The position numbers were made by a program, and so were the translations under genes. Shown piece after piece: positions 39,857 to 51,393 of a stretch of 64,000 nucleotides of DNA. This stretch comes from Lysobacterales bacterium. Its GTDB lineage: Bacteria > Pseudomonadota > Gammaproteobacteria > Xanthomonadales > SZUA-36. The notes beneath the pieces are model-generated. The model was not told the origin of the DNA. It did no database searches and was given only the letters and a program-made list of their open reading frames with translations. The DNA lies in the NCBI GenBank assembly GCA_014238945.1, contig JABAAB010000046.1, positions 1-64,000 on the forward strand, given 5' to 3'. Position 1 is the stretch's first letter; every line of letters starts with the position of its first letter.

Positions 39857-41566
39857 TCATGATCCGGAATCGGGTGGATCAAATGCGCCCGCTGCGCGAA
39901 AAACGATCGCTCCTTCCAGCAGGGTCAGTAATACCCTGACCTTGTGAATATCCATGCGTTTGACTTCGAACAAGTTCCGCTCAAGCACGATCAGGTCAGC
40001 CGCTTTGCCCGGTTCCAGGCTACCACTCAGCTGATCCTGCCGGGCAAGCCACGCCCCGTTTATCGTGTAGACATCGATCATTTGCTCCAGGCTGGCACGT
40101 TCGGTCGGCGACCATGGTGGTGCGCCGCCGTCAACCGGGCGTCTTGTTACAGCGATCTGGATGGCAACCAGCGGGTTCATGGACTCCGAAATCCAATCGC
40201 TTCCTGCTACTACCTTTGCACCGGTTTTCAGTATGCTGTTAATGGGAATCAATCGCTTCTACCGGTCTTCACCAAACTTTGAAAGCTGGTCCAGCGTGAA
40301 TCCCTGTTGGGCCCATAACGGCTGAAAGTCCGCAACCACTCCCAGTAAGGCAAACCGTGGCAGGTCAAGCGGGTCGATCAGTGCGATGTGTGCCAGCTGA
40401 TGACGACGGTCCCGTGTTCCATTTCGATTGATGGCAGACTCAATGGCATCCAGTCCGACCTGAACTGCCCGGTCGCCCACGGCATGCATGTGCACCTGGA
40501 AATCTGCGCCATCAAGTTCCGTAATAATTTCATTCAACCGGTGGCTGTCAAAGACCAGGTCCCCGCGATCCCCCGCCTTATCAGCATAAGATTGCAGGAG
40601 TCCCGCTGAGTGATTGTGAAAATCACCATCAATAACCAGCTTCACGGCATCTGCCCTGAATTTGTTACCAGAGACCGATCGTTTCTGTCTTATCAATGTG
40701 TGCACCTGTTTCACACCGAATTCGTTTTGCCAGGCCAGCGAAGCCTGTACACGCAGAGTCATTTCTCCTTCGAGGTCCGCACGACGGTAAGCCTGCAGGT
40801 GGCGTTCGAATACCTTGGCTTCATTGGCAGAGGTAATGCCAAAGCTGTTGGCCATTTGTGACGCCAGGCGAAGTGCCAGGCGCAAGTTGTCTTCACTGTA
40901 ATGGGGCAAAATCCGTCTGACCATGTAAGCCGCACTACCCTTCAATACACCGGAGGGTATGTTGTTGGTGTCCCGAACTATTTCACCTCTGGCCGGGTCT
41001 TCCATATTCGCGTTGATATCTGCTTCGGCCAGAGCCGGTGAATTTACCCAGGCATTAAAACCGGATTGATTGGTGATATAAGCGGGATGATCCGGGACCA
41101 GGCGGTCCAGTTCTGTACGGTGTGGCCCGTTCCCGGAAAATACCTCGTCCGGCAGACCAACACCGTGCAACCACTCACCATCATTCAAACCCTTTGCACA
41201 CTTTTCGATCTCTTCAAGGGCCTCATCCGGCCACTCCAGATCATGCAGACGGCAGCGTAAAAAACGGGTACCTGCACTCATAGGATGCATATGTGAATCG
41301 TGGAAACCCGGCATCAGCATGCGCCCGGCAAGGTCTATGACCTCGGTGGTGTTCCCAACGTGTCCCACAACGCCCTCATCATCACCAACATAGGTAATCA
41401 GCCCATTCCTGATGGCAACTGCTTCGGCCCATTCGCGGTTTGCATTAACGGTGTATACGACCCCGTTTTTCAAAACGAGGTCGGCACCGGCAACCGTGTC
41501 TGCGTAAATCGGCGCCAACCAAAAAATGATCGAAAGCGAGACCACAAAAATAATCCTGGACAACAT
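39857..41566 (-). pseudogene. YtcJ-like amidohydrolase interrupted by an in-frame TAG
   Basis: Two halves of one amidohydrolase_3 protein lie in the same frame. The first (41566-40262) has a signal peptide, ADLVLKNGVVYTVNANREWAEAVA, the metal site GFHDSHMHP, and HMHAVGDRAVQVGLDAIE. A single TAG (40259-40261) stops it after FGEDR; the same frame continues KRLIPINSILKTGAKVVAGSDW and ends with GKAADLIVLERNLFEV. Homologs usually carry an aromatic residue at that point, so TGG-to-TAG is the simplest change. The complete protein would be about 569 residues. It may be a recent pseudogene, a suppressed stop or a sequence error. Confidence 0.85.
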
Positions 41567-41749
41567 GCGCGTTCCTGCAACTCTATGCTGATTACTATAG
41601 TGGAGAGCACGGTAAGTTGGTCGTTGGCCCTCGAGCGTTCGCGGTAACGGGTGGGAAACAGTAGTCAGATCAACCCGGTATCTTCATGCGGTGAGATTGA
41701 CCCAGACATGGTTCTTCCGGTTCCCATCCGGTCAGAAAGGACCATCATT

Positions 41750-42319
41750 TCAGGTTTTCGGGAGGGTGACGCCAGTCTGTCCCTGGTATTTTCCGGCACG
41801 ATCACCATAGGAAGTTTCGCACTCCTCGTCCGATTCAAAAAACAGGAACTGGGCAACTCCTTCATTTGCGTAGATTCTCGCGGGTAACGGGGTGGTATTG
41901 GAAAATTCCAGTGTTACGTGTCCCTCCCACTCCGGTTCCAGTGGGGTGACATTAACAATGATGCCACAGCGTGCGTAGGTGGACTTGCCCAGGCAAATGG
42001 TCAAGACATTCCTGGGGATACGCAGGTACTCTACCGTGTGTGCCAGGGCAAATGAATTCGGGGGGATAATACATTCATCACCCCAGACATCCACAAAGCT
42101 GCTTTCATCAAAATTCTTGGGGTCGACAATCGCAGAATTGATATTGGTGAAAATCTTGAAATGGTCAGCACAACGAACGTCATATCCGTAACTTGAAGTT
42201 CCATAGGATATTTGTTGCGCGCCGGATTCTGATACACGTACCTGACCGGGTTCAAACGGCTCGATCATATGGTGATTCTGCGCCATGTGACGTATCCAGC
42301 GATCAGATTTGATGCTCAA
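41750..42319 (-). CDS. dcd: dCTP deaminase
   Basis: A 189-residue enzyme producing dUTP from dCTP. The N-terminus [21 protein letters not shown] and the core [41 protein letters not shown] match Dcd, with the catalytic Glu in [15 protein letters not shown]. The start is a TTG at 42317-42319 overlapping the apbC TGA; it gives exactly the family N-terminus. The pairing apbC-dcd near metG is conserved. Confidence 0.97.
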   Translation of the reverse strand: MSIKSDRWIRHMAQNHHMIEPFEPGQVRVSESGAQQISYGTSSYGYDVRCADHFKIFTNINSAIVDPKNFDESSFVDVWGDECIIPPNSFALAHTVEYLRIPRNVLTICLGKSTYARCGIIVNVTPLEPEWEGHVTLEFSNTTPLPARIYANEGVAQFLFFESDEECETSYGDRAGKYQGQTGVTLPKT

Positions 42320-43407
42320 GCGGCCGGCCCCTGGTTCTGAACCACGATTTCCGGCATCTTGAATGTCATACTGCGTGGCTTGACGGATAACTCACCGGAG
42401 GTACGCAATGCAAGTTGACGAAAACTTTTCGCGATGGGTGAGTCCGGGCTTTGAACAACACTCGGCTGACCCGCATCCAGCGATGAACGGATCTCCGATG
42501 CAAGTGGCAACTGGCCCAGCAAGGGCAGGTCAAAATCCTTCGCCATCTGTTCTCCACCACCCTGGCCGAATATCGCCTCTTCATGACCACAGGATGTGCA
42601 GATGTGCGTACTCATATTCTCAACCACACCCAGTACCGGCACTTTCACCTTACGGAACATGTGGAACGCCCTGCGCGCATCAATCAGGGCAATATCCTGT
42701 GGCGTGGTGATGATGACCGCACCGGAGACCGGGATTCTTTGTGCCAGTGTCAACTGGATATCGCCTGTCCCGGGTGGCAAATCAATGACCAGGTAATCCA
42801 AATTTTCCCATTTGGTTTCACCCAGCAATTGCTGCAGGGCGGATGTCACCATCGGGCCCCGCCAGATCATTGGGGTATCTTCCTCGATCAGGAAGCCGAT
42901 GGACATGACCTGAAGGCCATGCGCCTTGATGGGTATGATCTTTTCTCCTTCGATTTCGGGCTGACCTGAAACACCCAACATGGTCGGGATACTCGGTCCA
43001 TAGATGTCCGCGTCGAGCAGACCCACCCGTGCTCCTTCGAGTTGCAATGCCAGAGCCAGGTTTACGGCAGTGGTGGATTTACCAACACCTCCTTTGCCTG
43101 ATCCCACGGCAATAATATTTGCAATGGAGTCCAGCGGTTTCAAATCCTCCTGGACTTTATGGGGCATGATTTTGTAACTGACGTTGACACCGGCACTACT
43201 GACACCGGGATCACTCTCCAGTCGCGATTTGATTTCCATCGCCAGTTTCTCACCTCCGTCGGCGAGCGGATAACCCAACCGGATATCAACACTGACACTG
43301 TTTTCATGAATACCGATTTCTCGAACCGCACCGGCAGAAACCAGGTCGAGTCCGGCACGTTCATCTTCAATTTTGGCCAGCAGGTCCATCAGGTAGTCTT
43401 TGGTCAT
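42316..43407 (-). CDS. apbC: Iron-sulfur cluster carrier ATPase ApbC/Mrp
   Basis: A 363-residue P-loop NTPase (ParA/MinD family). An N-terminal DUF59/MIP18-like domain precedes the deviant Walker [21 protein letters not shown] (about residue 105); the scaffold CxxC is in ICTSCGHEE near residue 270. Known role: binding and passing on 4Fe-4S clusters. The first in-frame ATG is at 43405-43407; a TTG precedes it. It overlaps dcd by four bases and lies opposite metG. Confidence 0.95.
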   Translation of the reverse strand: MTKDYLMDLLAKIEDERAGLDLVSAGAVREIGIHENSVSVDIRLGYPLADGGEKLAMEIKSRLESDPGVSSAGVNVSYKIMPHKVQEDLKPLDSIANIIAVGSGKGGVGKSTTAVNLALALQLEGARVGLLDADIYGPSIPTMLGVSGQPEIEGEKIIPIKAHGLQVMSIGFLIEEDTPMIWRGPMVTSALQQLLGETKWENLDYLVIDLPPGTGDIQLTLAQRIPVSGAVIITTPQDIALIDARRAFHMFRKVKVPVLGVVENMSTHICTSCGHEEAIFGQGGGEQMAKDFDLPLLGQLPLASEIRSSLDAGQPSVVQSPDSPIAKSFRQLALRTSGELSVKPRSMTFKMPEIVVQNQGPAA

Positions 43408-43624
43408 CAATCAATCCATTTTGTGCGTGTGATTACTGTTCAGAAAGGCGGGACATTGTACCCGTTATCTAGTCCAATTTGGCAATGCGATATGTGCGGG
43501 AAACCGTCGGGGGATGAGCGTCACTGAATCAGATCTCTTGCCAATGTGTAAGTCGGACCCGCTATTATCCGTCCTGGTCCGTGTCTGCATCAACGACTTC
43601 GTATCTTTGCGAATCTTATTCGGG

Positions 43625-44083
43625 TTAAACAACTTCGATATCCAGCGCACTAATAACCTTGAGCAGTTCATTGGATTTGCGCCGGAACAATGATAATACT
43701 TCGATGTGCACATAGCGTACCGTGCCACTTTCATCGATCAGGAAAATCGCCCTTTTCATACCAAGGAAACCGGTACAACCATAGCGTTTTGCAACGTCAA
43801 GATCCGGATCAGAAAGAAGTACAAACGGAAATTTGTGGCGGGCCCTGAAGCCACGATGTGATTCCAGGCTGTTGGAACTGATACCCACGACCGAGACACC
43901 CAGATCTTTAAAAGACCCGATCGCATCCCGGTATTCACATAACTGCCGGGTACATACAGGTGTGTTGTCACCCGGATAAAAAACCAGTAACACCCGCTCA
44001 CCCCTGTGGTCTGAAAGCTGGTAGTCCCCAATGTTGTCGCTATGCAACCTGAAATCGGGGGCTACGTCATGCACTTTGATCAT
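43625..44083 (-). CDS. Peroxiredoxin (AhpC/TSA, BCP-like)
   Basis: With the ATG at 44081-44083, behind a GGAG eight bases upstream, the product is 152 residues. The peroxidatic Cys lies in YPGDNTPVCTRQLCEY (about residue 45), with a second Cys five residues on, the spacing used by BCP/PrxQ. Residues around SDPDLDVAKRYGC and the conserved Arg complete the fold. It reduces peroxides with thioredoxin-type donors. It stands alone between apbC and metG. Confidence 0.92.
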   Translation of the reverse strand: MIKVHDVAPDFRLHSDNIGDYQLSDHRGERVLLVFYPGDNTPVCTRQLCEYRDAIGSFKDLGVSVVGISSNSLESHRGFRARHKFPFVLLSDPDLDVAKRYGCTGFLGMKRAIFLIDESGTVRYVHIEVLSLFRRKSNELLKVISALDIEVV

Positions 44084-44281
44084 CTGGCATCTCCTACAGA
44101 CCTGAATTCTTAAATATGGGGCGATTTTGAAGATTATATTGGAAATGATCGCAGGGAAATGGCAATTTATTACTATCATTCCCTCAATCCATACGTGGCT
44201 GACGCTACAGCTTGGCCTGGGAGCGTGCCATAATTGCGCATTCCAAATCATGTCCGGGAACCGCGGTCAGCAGCACAAATC

Positions 44282-46300
44282 ATGAGCAAACAAAAAAGAA
44301 GAATACTTGTCACCAGCGCCCTGCCCTATGCCAATGGTGCCATCCATCTGGGACATATGCTGGAATACATCCAGACCGATATCTGGGCACGCTTTCAGCG
44401 CGCCCAGGGTCACGAGTGTTATTTCGCCTGGGCCGATGATGCACACGGTACTCCGATCATGCTGCGGGCACAGTCCGAGGGAATCGCACCGGAAGAATTG
44501 ATCGACCGGATGAACACCGAGCACCAGCAGGACTTCCTGGATTTCGGGCTGAAATTCGACAACTATGCAACCACACATGGAGAGGCCAATCGTGAATGTG
44601 TTGAAACCATCTACAAACGACTTGAAGACGGTGGCTATGTTGAGAGACGGACCATTTCCCAATTCTATGACGAACAAAAGGGCATGTTTTTGCCCGACCG
44701 TTTTATCAGGGGAACCTGTCCGAAGTGCAAAACCGAGGATCAGTACGGTGATAGTTGTGAGTCCTGTGGAAGCACTTACAGTCCGACCGACCTGATAGAC
44801 CCACACTCGGCAATCAGTGGTACAGCTCCGGTGATGCGTGACTCGGAGCACTATTTTGTCCGGCTCTCCGAATTTGAGGACCGTCTGCACAGCTGGATGA
44901 CATCTGGCGTCCTGCAGCCCGAGGTGGTCAACAAGATGCAGGAATGGTTCAACGATGGTCTGCGTGACTGGGATATATCGCGGGATGAGCCCTATTTTGG
45001 TTTCAAGATACCGGGCACCGATGACAAATATTTCTATGTCTGGGTAGATGCACCCGTAGGATACATGGCCAGTTTCAAGGAATTGGCTGATCGAACAGGT
45101 CTGGACTTTGATGAATGGTGGAAACCGGATACAGACACTGAATTGTATAATTTTATTGGCAAGGACATCGTCTATTTCCACACGCTGTTCTGGCCTGCCA
45201 TGTTGATGGGGGCGGATTTTCGCTGGCCAACAGCGGTGTACGCTCATGGCTTTCTGACCGTCGACGGATCCAAGATGTCCAAGTCACGCGGTACCTTTAT
45301 TCGGGCTCGCACATACCTTGATCACCTGAATCCGGACTATCTGCGTTATTACTTCTGTGCACGTCTCGGTGCCGGTATGGCAGACATTGACCTGAGTCTC
45401 GACGATTTTGTTTCCCGGGTAAACTCTGACATGGTCGGAAAGGTCGTGAATATCGCCAGTCGCTGTGCCGGATTTATCCAGCGAGGCTCAAATGGACAAT
45501 TGGCTGAAGAGCTACCAGAACCCGGGCTATATCAGCAGTTCCTGGATCAACGTGAACACATAGCATCTGATTTTGAACAACGAAATTATCAATCAGCCAT
45601 CCGGCGTATCATGGCGCTCGCCGATGAAGGCAACCGATACATCAATGAGCACAAACCCTGGCAACTGAACAAGCAGGAAGGCCAGCAACAAACCGTGCAG
45701 GCAATTTGTACCCAGGGCATTAACCTGTTCCGGGTCCTGATGACTTACCTGGCACCCGTGGTCCCGTTCACGGCTGTAAGCGCTGCCGAATTCCTGGGTG
45801 TTGATCTCGATCAATGGTCCGAGCTGGACCAGCCGATGCTGAATGTATCCATACAATCATTTAAACCATTAATGACCCGTGTTGATCCGCTCAAGATAAA
45901 GTCCATGATTGAAGATTCAAAAGAAAACCTGCAGTCCACCGGAAAAGCAACTGTGCCAAAGCTGGATCTTGCTGATGAAATCACCATCGAGGAATTCCTG
46001 AAGGTTGATCTGCGCATTGCAAAGATCATCAACGCACAACAGGTGCCTGAAGCAGACAAATTGCTTGAACTGACACTGGATATCGGTGGTGAAACCCGTA
46101 AGGTCTTTGCCGGTATCAAATCGGCCTACGAGCCTTCGGACCTGATCGGACGCCACACGGTCATGGTGGCCAACCTGAAGCCACGAAAAATGCGTTTTGG
46201 CGTATCTCAGGGCATGGTTCTGGCGGCGGGACCCGGTGGCAGTGATCTGTATATCCTTGGCCCTGATCAGGGTGCGGTGCCGGGTATGCGGGTAACCTGA
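44282..46300 (+). CDS. metG: Methionyl-tRNA synthetase
   Basis: A 672-residue class I synthetase. HIGH motif in [12 protein letters not shown] (about residue 13), zinc knuckle [23 protein letters not shown] in [12 protein letters not shown] and a C-terminal tRNA-binding EMAP-II-like domain ([19 protein letters not shown]) are all present. The ATG at 44282 matches the family N-terminus; the frame reads 16 codons further upstream. It is divergent from the peroxiredoxin gene and is followed after 18 bp by rsxA. Confidence 0.97.
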   Translation: MSKQKRRILVTSALPYANGAIHLGHMLEYIQTDIWARFQRAQGHECYFAWADDAHGTPIMLRAQSEGIAPEELIDRMNTEHQQDFLDFGLKFDNYATTHGEANRECVETIYKRLEDGGYVERRTISQFYDEQKGMFLPDRFIRGTCPKCKTEDQYGDSCESCGSTYSPTDLIDPHSAISGTAPVMRDSEHYFVRLSEFEDRLHSWMTSGVLQPEVVNKMQEWFNDGLRDWDISRDEPYFGFKIPGTDDKYFYVWVDAPVGYMASFKELADRTGLDFDEWWKPDTDTELYNFIGKDIVYFHTLFWPAMLMGADFRWPTAVYAHGFLTVDGSKMSKSRGTFIRARTYLDHLNPDYLRYYFCARLGAGMADIDLSLDDFVSRVNSDMVGKVVNIASRCAGFIQRGSNGQLAEELPEPGLYQQFLDQREHIASDFEQRNYQSAIRRIMALADEGNRYINEHKPWQLNKQEGQQQTVQAICTQGINLFRVLMTYLAPVVPFTAVSAAEFLGVDLDQWSELDQPMLNVSIQSFKPLMTRVDPLKIKSMIEDSKENLQSTGKATVPKLDLADEITIEEFLKVDLRIAKIINAQQVPEADKLLELTLDIGGETRKVFAGIKSAYEPSDLIGRHTVMVANLKPRKMRFGVSQGMVLAAGPGGSDLYILGPDQGAVPGMRVT

Positions 46301-46318
46301 TCCGAATTTGATTGCTGT

Positions 46319-46900
46319 ATGAACGAATATCTGCTGATCCTGGTTAGTACGGTACTGGCAAACAATTTTGTTCTGGTCCGCTTTCTCGGCCTTTGTCCTT
46401 TCATGGGTGTCTCAACCAAGCTGGAAGGCGCGATGGGGATGGCCGTTGCAACGGCTTTTGTTCTGACATTATCATCGGTTTCGAGCTACCTGCTACACCG
46501 TTACCTGCTCCAGCCATTGGGTCTTGAATACCTTTCGACGCTTGGTTTTATCCTTGTCATCGCGGTCATGGTGCAACTTACCGAGATGGTCATGCGCAAG
46601 AGCAGCCCCATACTGTACCGGGTACTCGGGATATTCCTGCCACTGATTACCAGTAATTGTGCGGTACTGGGGGTGGCCTTGCTGAATGTACAGGAACAAC
46701 ACAACCTGCTCCAGTCAGCCCTTTATGGATTTGGTGCCGCAGCGGGTTTTGGTCTGGTCCTGGTGCTGTTTGCGGCCATGCGTGAACGTATTGCCCTTGC
46801 TGATGTGCCCCGACCTTTCAAGGGCGCACCCATCGGTTTGATCACTGCTGGATTGATGTCGCTCGCATTCATGGGCTTCAGTGGTCTGGCCAACCTCTGA
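46319..46900 (+). CDS. rsxA: Electron transport complex subunit RsxA/RnfA
   Basis: A 193-residue integral membrane protein with six hydrophobic helices and the RnfA/NqrE signature [19 protein letters not shown] and [15 protein letters not shown], whose Cys residues bind an intramembrane 2Fe-2S cluster. First gene of rsxABCDGE, an ion-coupled ferredoxin:NAD oxidoreductase that in E. coli also re-reduces SoxR. Start ATG 18 bp after metG. Confidence 0.96.
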   Translation: MNEYLLILVSTVLANNFVLVRFLGLCPFMGVSTKLEGAMGMAVATAFVLTLSSVSSYLLHRYLLQPLGLEYLSTLGFILVIAVMVQLTEMVMRKSSPILYRVLGIFLPLITSNCAVLGVALLNVQEQHNLLQSALYGFGAAAGFGLVLVLFAAMRERIALADVPRPFKGAPIGLITAGLMSLAFMGFSGLANL

Positions 46901-46901
46901 C

Positions 46902-47462
46902 ATGTTGATTTCACTCCTGCTGTTGACAACACTTGGTCTTGCATTTGGTTTGGGGCTTGGCTGGGCTGCCATAAAGCTGAAAATCGAATCTGACCCTGTA
47001 GTCGAGCGGATTGATGCACTGCTGCCACAAACACAATGCGCCCAATGCGGATTCCCTGGCTGCCGTCCTTATGCTGAAGCGATCGCCGCTGACACTGCCG
47101 ATATCAACCAGTGTCCCCCAGGTGGTGAAGCCGGTATCCAGGCCCTGGCTGATCTGCTTGGCCGAGAACCCAAGCCCCTGAACCCGGAAAATGGCAAGGA
47201 GACACCCACGACGGTGGTCGTTATTGATGAGCAAAGATGTATTGGTTGTACCCTGTGTATACAGGCCTGTCCCGTGGATGCCATCGTTGGCGCTGCGAAA
47301 CTGATGCACACGGTCATCGAGTCTGAATGTACCGGATGCGACCTGTGCCTGCCGCCCTGCCCGGTGGATTGCATCGATATAGTTGAACCGCGACCAGGCG
47401 CCAGGCTGTGGCGTGTACCTCGCCCTGGATTGGAGACGGTTATTAAGGAATCATCCGGATGA
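46902..47462 (+). CDS. rsxB: Electron transport complex subunit RsxB/RnfB
   Basis: A 186-residue ferredoxin-like subunit. One N-terminal membrane helix, then a Fe-S domain [16 protein letters not shown] (about residue 46) and two 4Fe-4S motifs [16 protein letters not shown] and [16 protein letters not shown]. The ATG at 46902 lies just after the rsxA stop; the frame is open seven codons upstream within rsxA. It overlaps rsxC by four bases. Confidence 0.96.
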   Translation: MLISLLLLTTLGLAFGLGLGWAAIKLKIESDPVVERIDALLPQTQCAQCGFPGCRPYAEAIAADTADINQCPPGGEAGIQALADLLGREPKPLNPENGKETPTTVVVIDEQRCIGCTLCIQACPVDAIVGAAKLMHTVIESECTGCDLCLPPCPVDCIDIVEPRPGARLWRVPRPGLETVIKESSG

Positions 47463-49024
47463 ATGATGCGGTGGCCAGGATAGGACCAGTAAACCACCAC
47501 TTCCATGGCGGCTTGCGACTGCGTCATAATAAGAAGATCTCCTGTCAGCATCAGGTCGAGCGCCCAAGACTTCCCAAACAACTTGTTGTACCGCTGCAAC
47601 AACATGCCGGTGATGTGGCGACACCATGCGTACAGGTGGGTGAGCGGGTGCTCAAGGGCCAGCAAATAGGGAATTGTGAATCCTGCGTGGCCATTCACTC
47701 GCCGGTCTCTGGAATCGTCAACGCCATAGAGAACCACCTGATTTCCCACCCATCGGGCAAATCCGATAACTGTGTCGTAATCACACCGGATGGGGCCGAG
47801 GAGTGGGTGAAGCTTGATCCGGTAACTGACTGGCAACACGCCGATCCCGAGGAACTGATCCTGCATTTGAAGTTATGCGGTATCGCCGGTCTGGGTGGTG
47901 CCGTTTTTCCAACCCACGTGAAGATACGTGACGGACGGGCCCGCCAGATTCATACCCTGATACTTAATGGTGCGGAGTGTGAACCCTATATCAGTTGTGA
48001 CGAGATGCTGATGCGCGAAAAACCGGCCAAAATCATCCTGGGGGCCAGAATTTTACGCCGGGCGATCGGAGCCGACCGGGTGGTGGTTGCCATAGAAGAC
48101 CAGATGGGCGCGGTGTATGAAGCACTTAACGCCGCTGCACATGAGGCTGACAGTAAAAATATCTCAGTGGTCAAGATCACCACCATTTATCCCGAGGGCG
48201 GTGAAAGACAACTAATCCAGGTGCTAACCGGTAGCGAAGTGCCGATTGACGGAAGACCGTCGGATTTGGGACTTGTCTGTCAGAATGTTGCAACCGCAGC
48301 GGCAGTCGCAGATGCGGTTGTTGAGGGAAAGCCGTTGATCGAACGTTACATTACCGTGTCCGGCAATGGCATCACTACACCTCGAAATTGGCTGGCATTG
48401 ATCGGTACATCCTTTGCCCACCTGATAGATGCCTGCGGTGGCTACAGGGGGGATGTCACCCGGCTTGTCATTGGTGGACCAATGATGGGTTACCCGGTTG
48501 CAAGTGATGCCGTTCCGGTGGTAAAGGCGGTCAACTGCATACTGGCACTTACACAGGCCGATGTTGCAACACCGCAGGTTGAAATGCCGTGTATACGTTG
48601 TGGTGAATGCGCCAGGGTTTGCCCCGCCAGGCTGTTACCTCAATCACTGTACCTGCAGACGAAAAACGGATTGTGGGATGATGCAGGAGCGTACGGCCTG
48701 TCTTCCTGTATAGAGTGTGGTTGTTGCGATCTTGTCTGCCCCAGTCACATTCCCCTGGTCGATTGGTTCCGCTTTGGCAAGAGCGAGCTGGTTCAACGCA
48801 AAATAAAGACCCGGGCTGTCGAACGGGCCAGGACGCGGTTTGAAGCCAGGGAACAGCGACTGGAACTCAAACAGCGGAAACGGGCAGAAAAAATGGCACT
48901 CCGAAAACAAATGCTCAAGGACAAGTCAAAACAAAAAGACCGTGTTCAAGCTGCCATCACCAGGGCAAAGGAGAAGGCTGACAACAAGCCAAGAATCATT
49001 CATGGCAGTTCCGATGACACGTAG
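47459..49024 (+). CDS. rsxC: Electron transport complex subunit RsxC/RnfC
   Basis: A 521-residue peripheral subunit with NADH/FMN-binding homology to complex I NuoF ([34 protein letters not shown]) and two C-terminal 4Fe-4S motifs [18 protein letters not shown] and [16 protein letters not shown]. The tail after the clusters is a short basic coiled coil, without the long Ala-rich extension of E. coli RsxC. Start overlaps the rsxB stop; 3' end overlaps rsxD. Confidence 0.95.
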   Translation: MNDAVARIGPVNHHFHGGLRLRHNKKISCQHQVERPRLPKQLVVPLQQHAGDVATPCVQVGERVLKGQQIGNCESCVAIHSPVSGIVNAIENHLISHPSGKSDNCVVITPDGAEEWVKLDPVTDWQHADPEELILHLKLCGIAGLGGAVFPTHVKIRDGRARQIHTLILNGAECEPYISCDEMLMREKPAKIILGARILRRAIGADRVVVAIEDQMGAVYEALNAAAHEADSKNISVVKITTIYPEGGERQLIQVLTGSEVPIDGRPSDLGLVCQNVATAAAVADAVVEGKPLIERYITVSGNGITTPRNWLALIGTSFAHLIDACGGYRGDVTRLVIGGPMMGYPVASDAVPVVKAVNCILALTQADVATPQVEMPCIRCGECARVCPARLLPQSLYLQTKNGLWDDAGAYGLSSCIECGCCDLVCPSHIPLVDWFRFGKSELVQRKIKTRAVERARTRFEAREQRLELKQRKRAEKMALRKQMLKDKSKQKDRVQAAITRAKEKADNKPRIIHGSSDDT

Positions 49025-50045
49025 CTTCACAACCAGCGGCGCGCCATTTTTTGCACCTAAGCCGACCGTTACGAAAGTAATGCTGCAGGTATTGCTTGCG
49101 CTGGTACCCGGCATCCTGGCCTATGCCTGGTTTTTCGGGCCGGGTGTTATCGTTCAGATTCTGCTGGCAATGGTATTTGCATTAATATTTGAGTCACTGA
49201 TGCTGCGTTTGCGTGGCCAGCCGCAATTACCTTATGTCACCGACTTGAGCGCGTTGGTAACTGCAGTTTTGTTCGCCCTGTGTATCCCGCCTCTTGCACC
49301 CTGGTGGATCAGTTGTATTGCCATGCTGTTCGCCATTGTCGTTGCCAAACACCTCTACGGTGGATTGGGTCAGAACCTGTTTAATCCAGCCATGGTTGGC
49401 TATGTGGTTGTCCTGATCAGCTTTCCTCAGGCCATGACCGCGTGGCTGCCACCTTTGGCCCTTTCGCAACACAGCCTGGGGTTAGCCGACACGCTGGCCA
49501 TTATTTTTGGTGGGCAGATCCCCATTCAAGGCGGTTGGGACGCGATTACCCATGCAACACCGTTGGACATATTGAAAACCACACTTGATTCCGGTGCTGT
49601 GATTACCGAAATACGCAGATCACCACTTTTTGGTGACTATGGAGGATTGGGCTGGGAGTGGGTGGCAAACGGGTTCGCTCTCGGTGGACTCTTCCTGTTA
49701 TACAAACGTGTTATATCCTGGCACGTGCCACTCGCGGTCACAGGCAGTGTGATACTGCTCAGCCTGCCGCTGTGGCTGGCGAACCCCGATTCCAACCTGT
49801 CTCCAATGCAACATGTATTTTCCGGCGCCATCGTGCTGGCTGCATTTTTTATCGCCACAGACCCGGTCAGCGGTTGTGTCAGTAACCCGGGCAAACTGAT
49901 TTTTGGTGCGGGGGTGGGCATCATCACTCTGGTGATCAGACGGTGGGGTGGTTACCCGGACGGAATTGCTTTTGCGGTTCTGTTAATGAATATGGCGGCA
50001 CCGCTGATCGACCGTTACACAAGACCGAGGATATACGGGGAATGA
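49002..50045 (+). CDS. rsxD: Electron transport complex subunit RsxD/RnfD
   Basis: A 347-residue membrane protein with about nine helices. It has the RnfD/NqrB flavinylation region WDAITHATPLDILK, whose Thr would carry covalent FMN, and FIATDPVSGCVSNPGK near the C-terminus. I chose the ATG at 49002, inside the rsxC end; an ATG four codons on is an alternative. The stop overlaps rsxG (ATGA). Confidence 0.94.
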   Translation: MAVPMTRSFTTSGAPFFAPKPTVTKVMLQVLLALVPGILAYAWFFGPGVIVQILLAMVFALIFESLMLRLRGQPQLPYVTDLSALVTAVLFALCIPPLAPWWISCIAMLFAIVVAKHLYGGLGQNLFNPAMVGYVVVLISFPQAMTAWLPPLALSQHSLGLADTLAIIFGGQIPIQGGWDAITHATPLDILKTTLDSGAVITEIRRSPLFGDYGGLGWEWVANGFALGGLFLLYKRVISWHVPLAVTGSVILLSLPLWLANPDSNLSPMQHVFSGAIVLAAFFIATDPVSGCVSNPGKLIFGAGVGIITLVIRRWGGYPDGIAFAVLLMNMAAPLIDRYTRPRIYGE

Positions 50046-50689
50046 GCCACCAACTGTCCCCCATAGTTCGCAGCAGCCTGTTGCTGGGGTTAATTGCACT
50101 ATTGGGTACAGCTCTGCTGTCATCCATAGATCATCTGACACATGATCGAATCCTGGAGCAGGAGCAAAACCGTGTGCTTCGACAGCTCAACGAAATCATA
50201 CCGCTGCATCTTTACGACAATCCGCTGCATGAGGACGTGATTGAAATAAACGACCCGGAGTTTTTCAGACATACCGACAGGGTGACTGTTTATCGTGCCC
50301 GCAGCGATAGTGAAGCAGTTGCACTCATCATGAGATTGACCGCAGCGGATGGTTACAATGGTGATATTCGGTTGTTGGTGGGAATCAGCGCCGAGGGAAC
50401 CATCATGGGTGTGCGTGTGTTATCACACCGGGAAACACCGGGTCTGGGTGACCCAATAGAAAGTGGAAAAAGTGACTGGATATATGGTTTCGAGGGTACA
50501 TCCATGCAAAACCCGGGGCAGAGAGGTTGGGCGGTCAAAAAAGATGGGGGGGAGTTCGACCAGTTTACTGGTGCAACCATTTCACCACGGGCGGTGGTCA
50601 CGGCCGTACACAGGGGCTTGGTGTATTTTGATGAACACCGTCAATTGTTGTTCAACACAAAAATGAACACCACAATCAACGACGAATGA
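50042..50689 (+). CDS. rsxG: Electron transport complex subunit RsxG/RnfG
   Basis: A 215-residue protein with one N-terminal helix and a periplasmic FMN-binding domain. The flavinylation motif is FTGATISPRAVV (Thr about residue 180), preceded by SHRETPGLGDPIE. Start ATG overlaps the rsxD stop and the stop overlaps rsxE, so the operon is tightly coupled. Confidence 0.95.
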   Translation: MSHQLSPIVRSSLLLGLIALLGTALLSSIDHLTHDRILEQEQNRVLRQLNEIIPLHLYDNPLHEDVIEINDPEFFRHTDRVTVYRARSDSEAVALIMRLTAADGYNGDIRLLVGISAEGTIMGVRVLSHRETPGLGDPIESGKSDWIYGFEGTSMQNPGQRGWAVKKDGGEFDQFTGATISPRAVVTAVHRGLVYFDEHRQLLFNTKMNTTINDE

Positions 50690-51393
50690 AACTGGATATG
50701 GCTGGATCCCACTACAAAGAAATCCTGACAAACGGTGTTTGGCAGCAAAATACGGGTTTGGTCGTATTACTGGGTCTGTGTCCACTGTTGGCCGTGACCG
50801 GCACAGTGGTCAACGGCCTCGCGCTGGGACTGGCGACCATGTTGACGCTAATGATGTCAAACCTGGCGGTTTCATTGCTGCGTGGATTACTCCGCCCGGA
50901 AATTCGGATTCCGGCCTTTGTGCTTATCATAGCTTCGGTAGTGACAGTAATAGATATGTTGATGCACGCGTTTTTTTATGACCTTCACCGCGTACTGGGT
51001 ATTTTCATTCCTCTGATTGTTACCAATTGCGCCATTATCGGCCGCGCAGAGGCATTTGCATCCAGGAACAACCCTGGGGCCTCACTACTTGATGGTTTTG
51101 CTACCGGTCTTGGCTTTTGCATCACCCTGGTGTCGCTGGGTGCCTTGAGGGAGTTGTTTGGCCGCGGTACTCTGCTGGCCGGGGCAGAGTTGCTGGGTGG
51201 CGAGTGGGCCCTCAACCTGACCCTGACCATCATTCCTCAGCATCCGGGTTTCCTGCTGGCGATATTGCCTCCCGGTGCATTTATCGGCCTGGCACTGCTG
51301 ATCGCCGCACGCAATGCCTGGGAGGCCGGCAAGTCACGCACAGCGGATGCCATGGGCGAAAAACTACCAGGTCCCGGTTCATTTCAACCATGA
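50686..51393 (+). CDS. rsxE: Electron transport complex subunit RsxE/RnfE
   Basis: A 235-residue membrane protein paralogous to RsxA, with six helices, NGVWQQNTGLVVLLGLCPLLAVT and IPLIVTNCAIIGRAEAF as cluster-binding regions. It overlaps rsxG and nth by four bases each. Order rsxE-nth is conserved in gammaproteobacteria. Confidence 0.96.
   Translation: MKLDMAGSHYKEILTNGVWQQNTGLVVLLGLCPLLAVTGTVVNGLALGLATMLTLMMSNLAVSLLRGLLRPEIRIPAFVLIIASVVTVIDMLMHAFFYDLHRVLGIFIPLIVTNCAIIGRAEAFASRNNPGASLLDGFATGLGFCITLVSLGALRELFGRGTLLAGAELLGGEWALNLTLTIIPQHPGFLLAILPPGAFIGLALLIAARNAWEAGKSRTADAMGEKLPGPGSFQP

Noticed and set aside
44267-45247. Long minus-strand open frame opposite metG
   Set aside because: The metG reading is supported by HIGH, KMSKS and zinc motifs; the antisense frame has no such support.
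47069-47866. Minus-strand open frame across rsxB and rsxC
   Set aside because: It is a shadow of the Fe-S motif-rich rsx genes on the plus strand.
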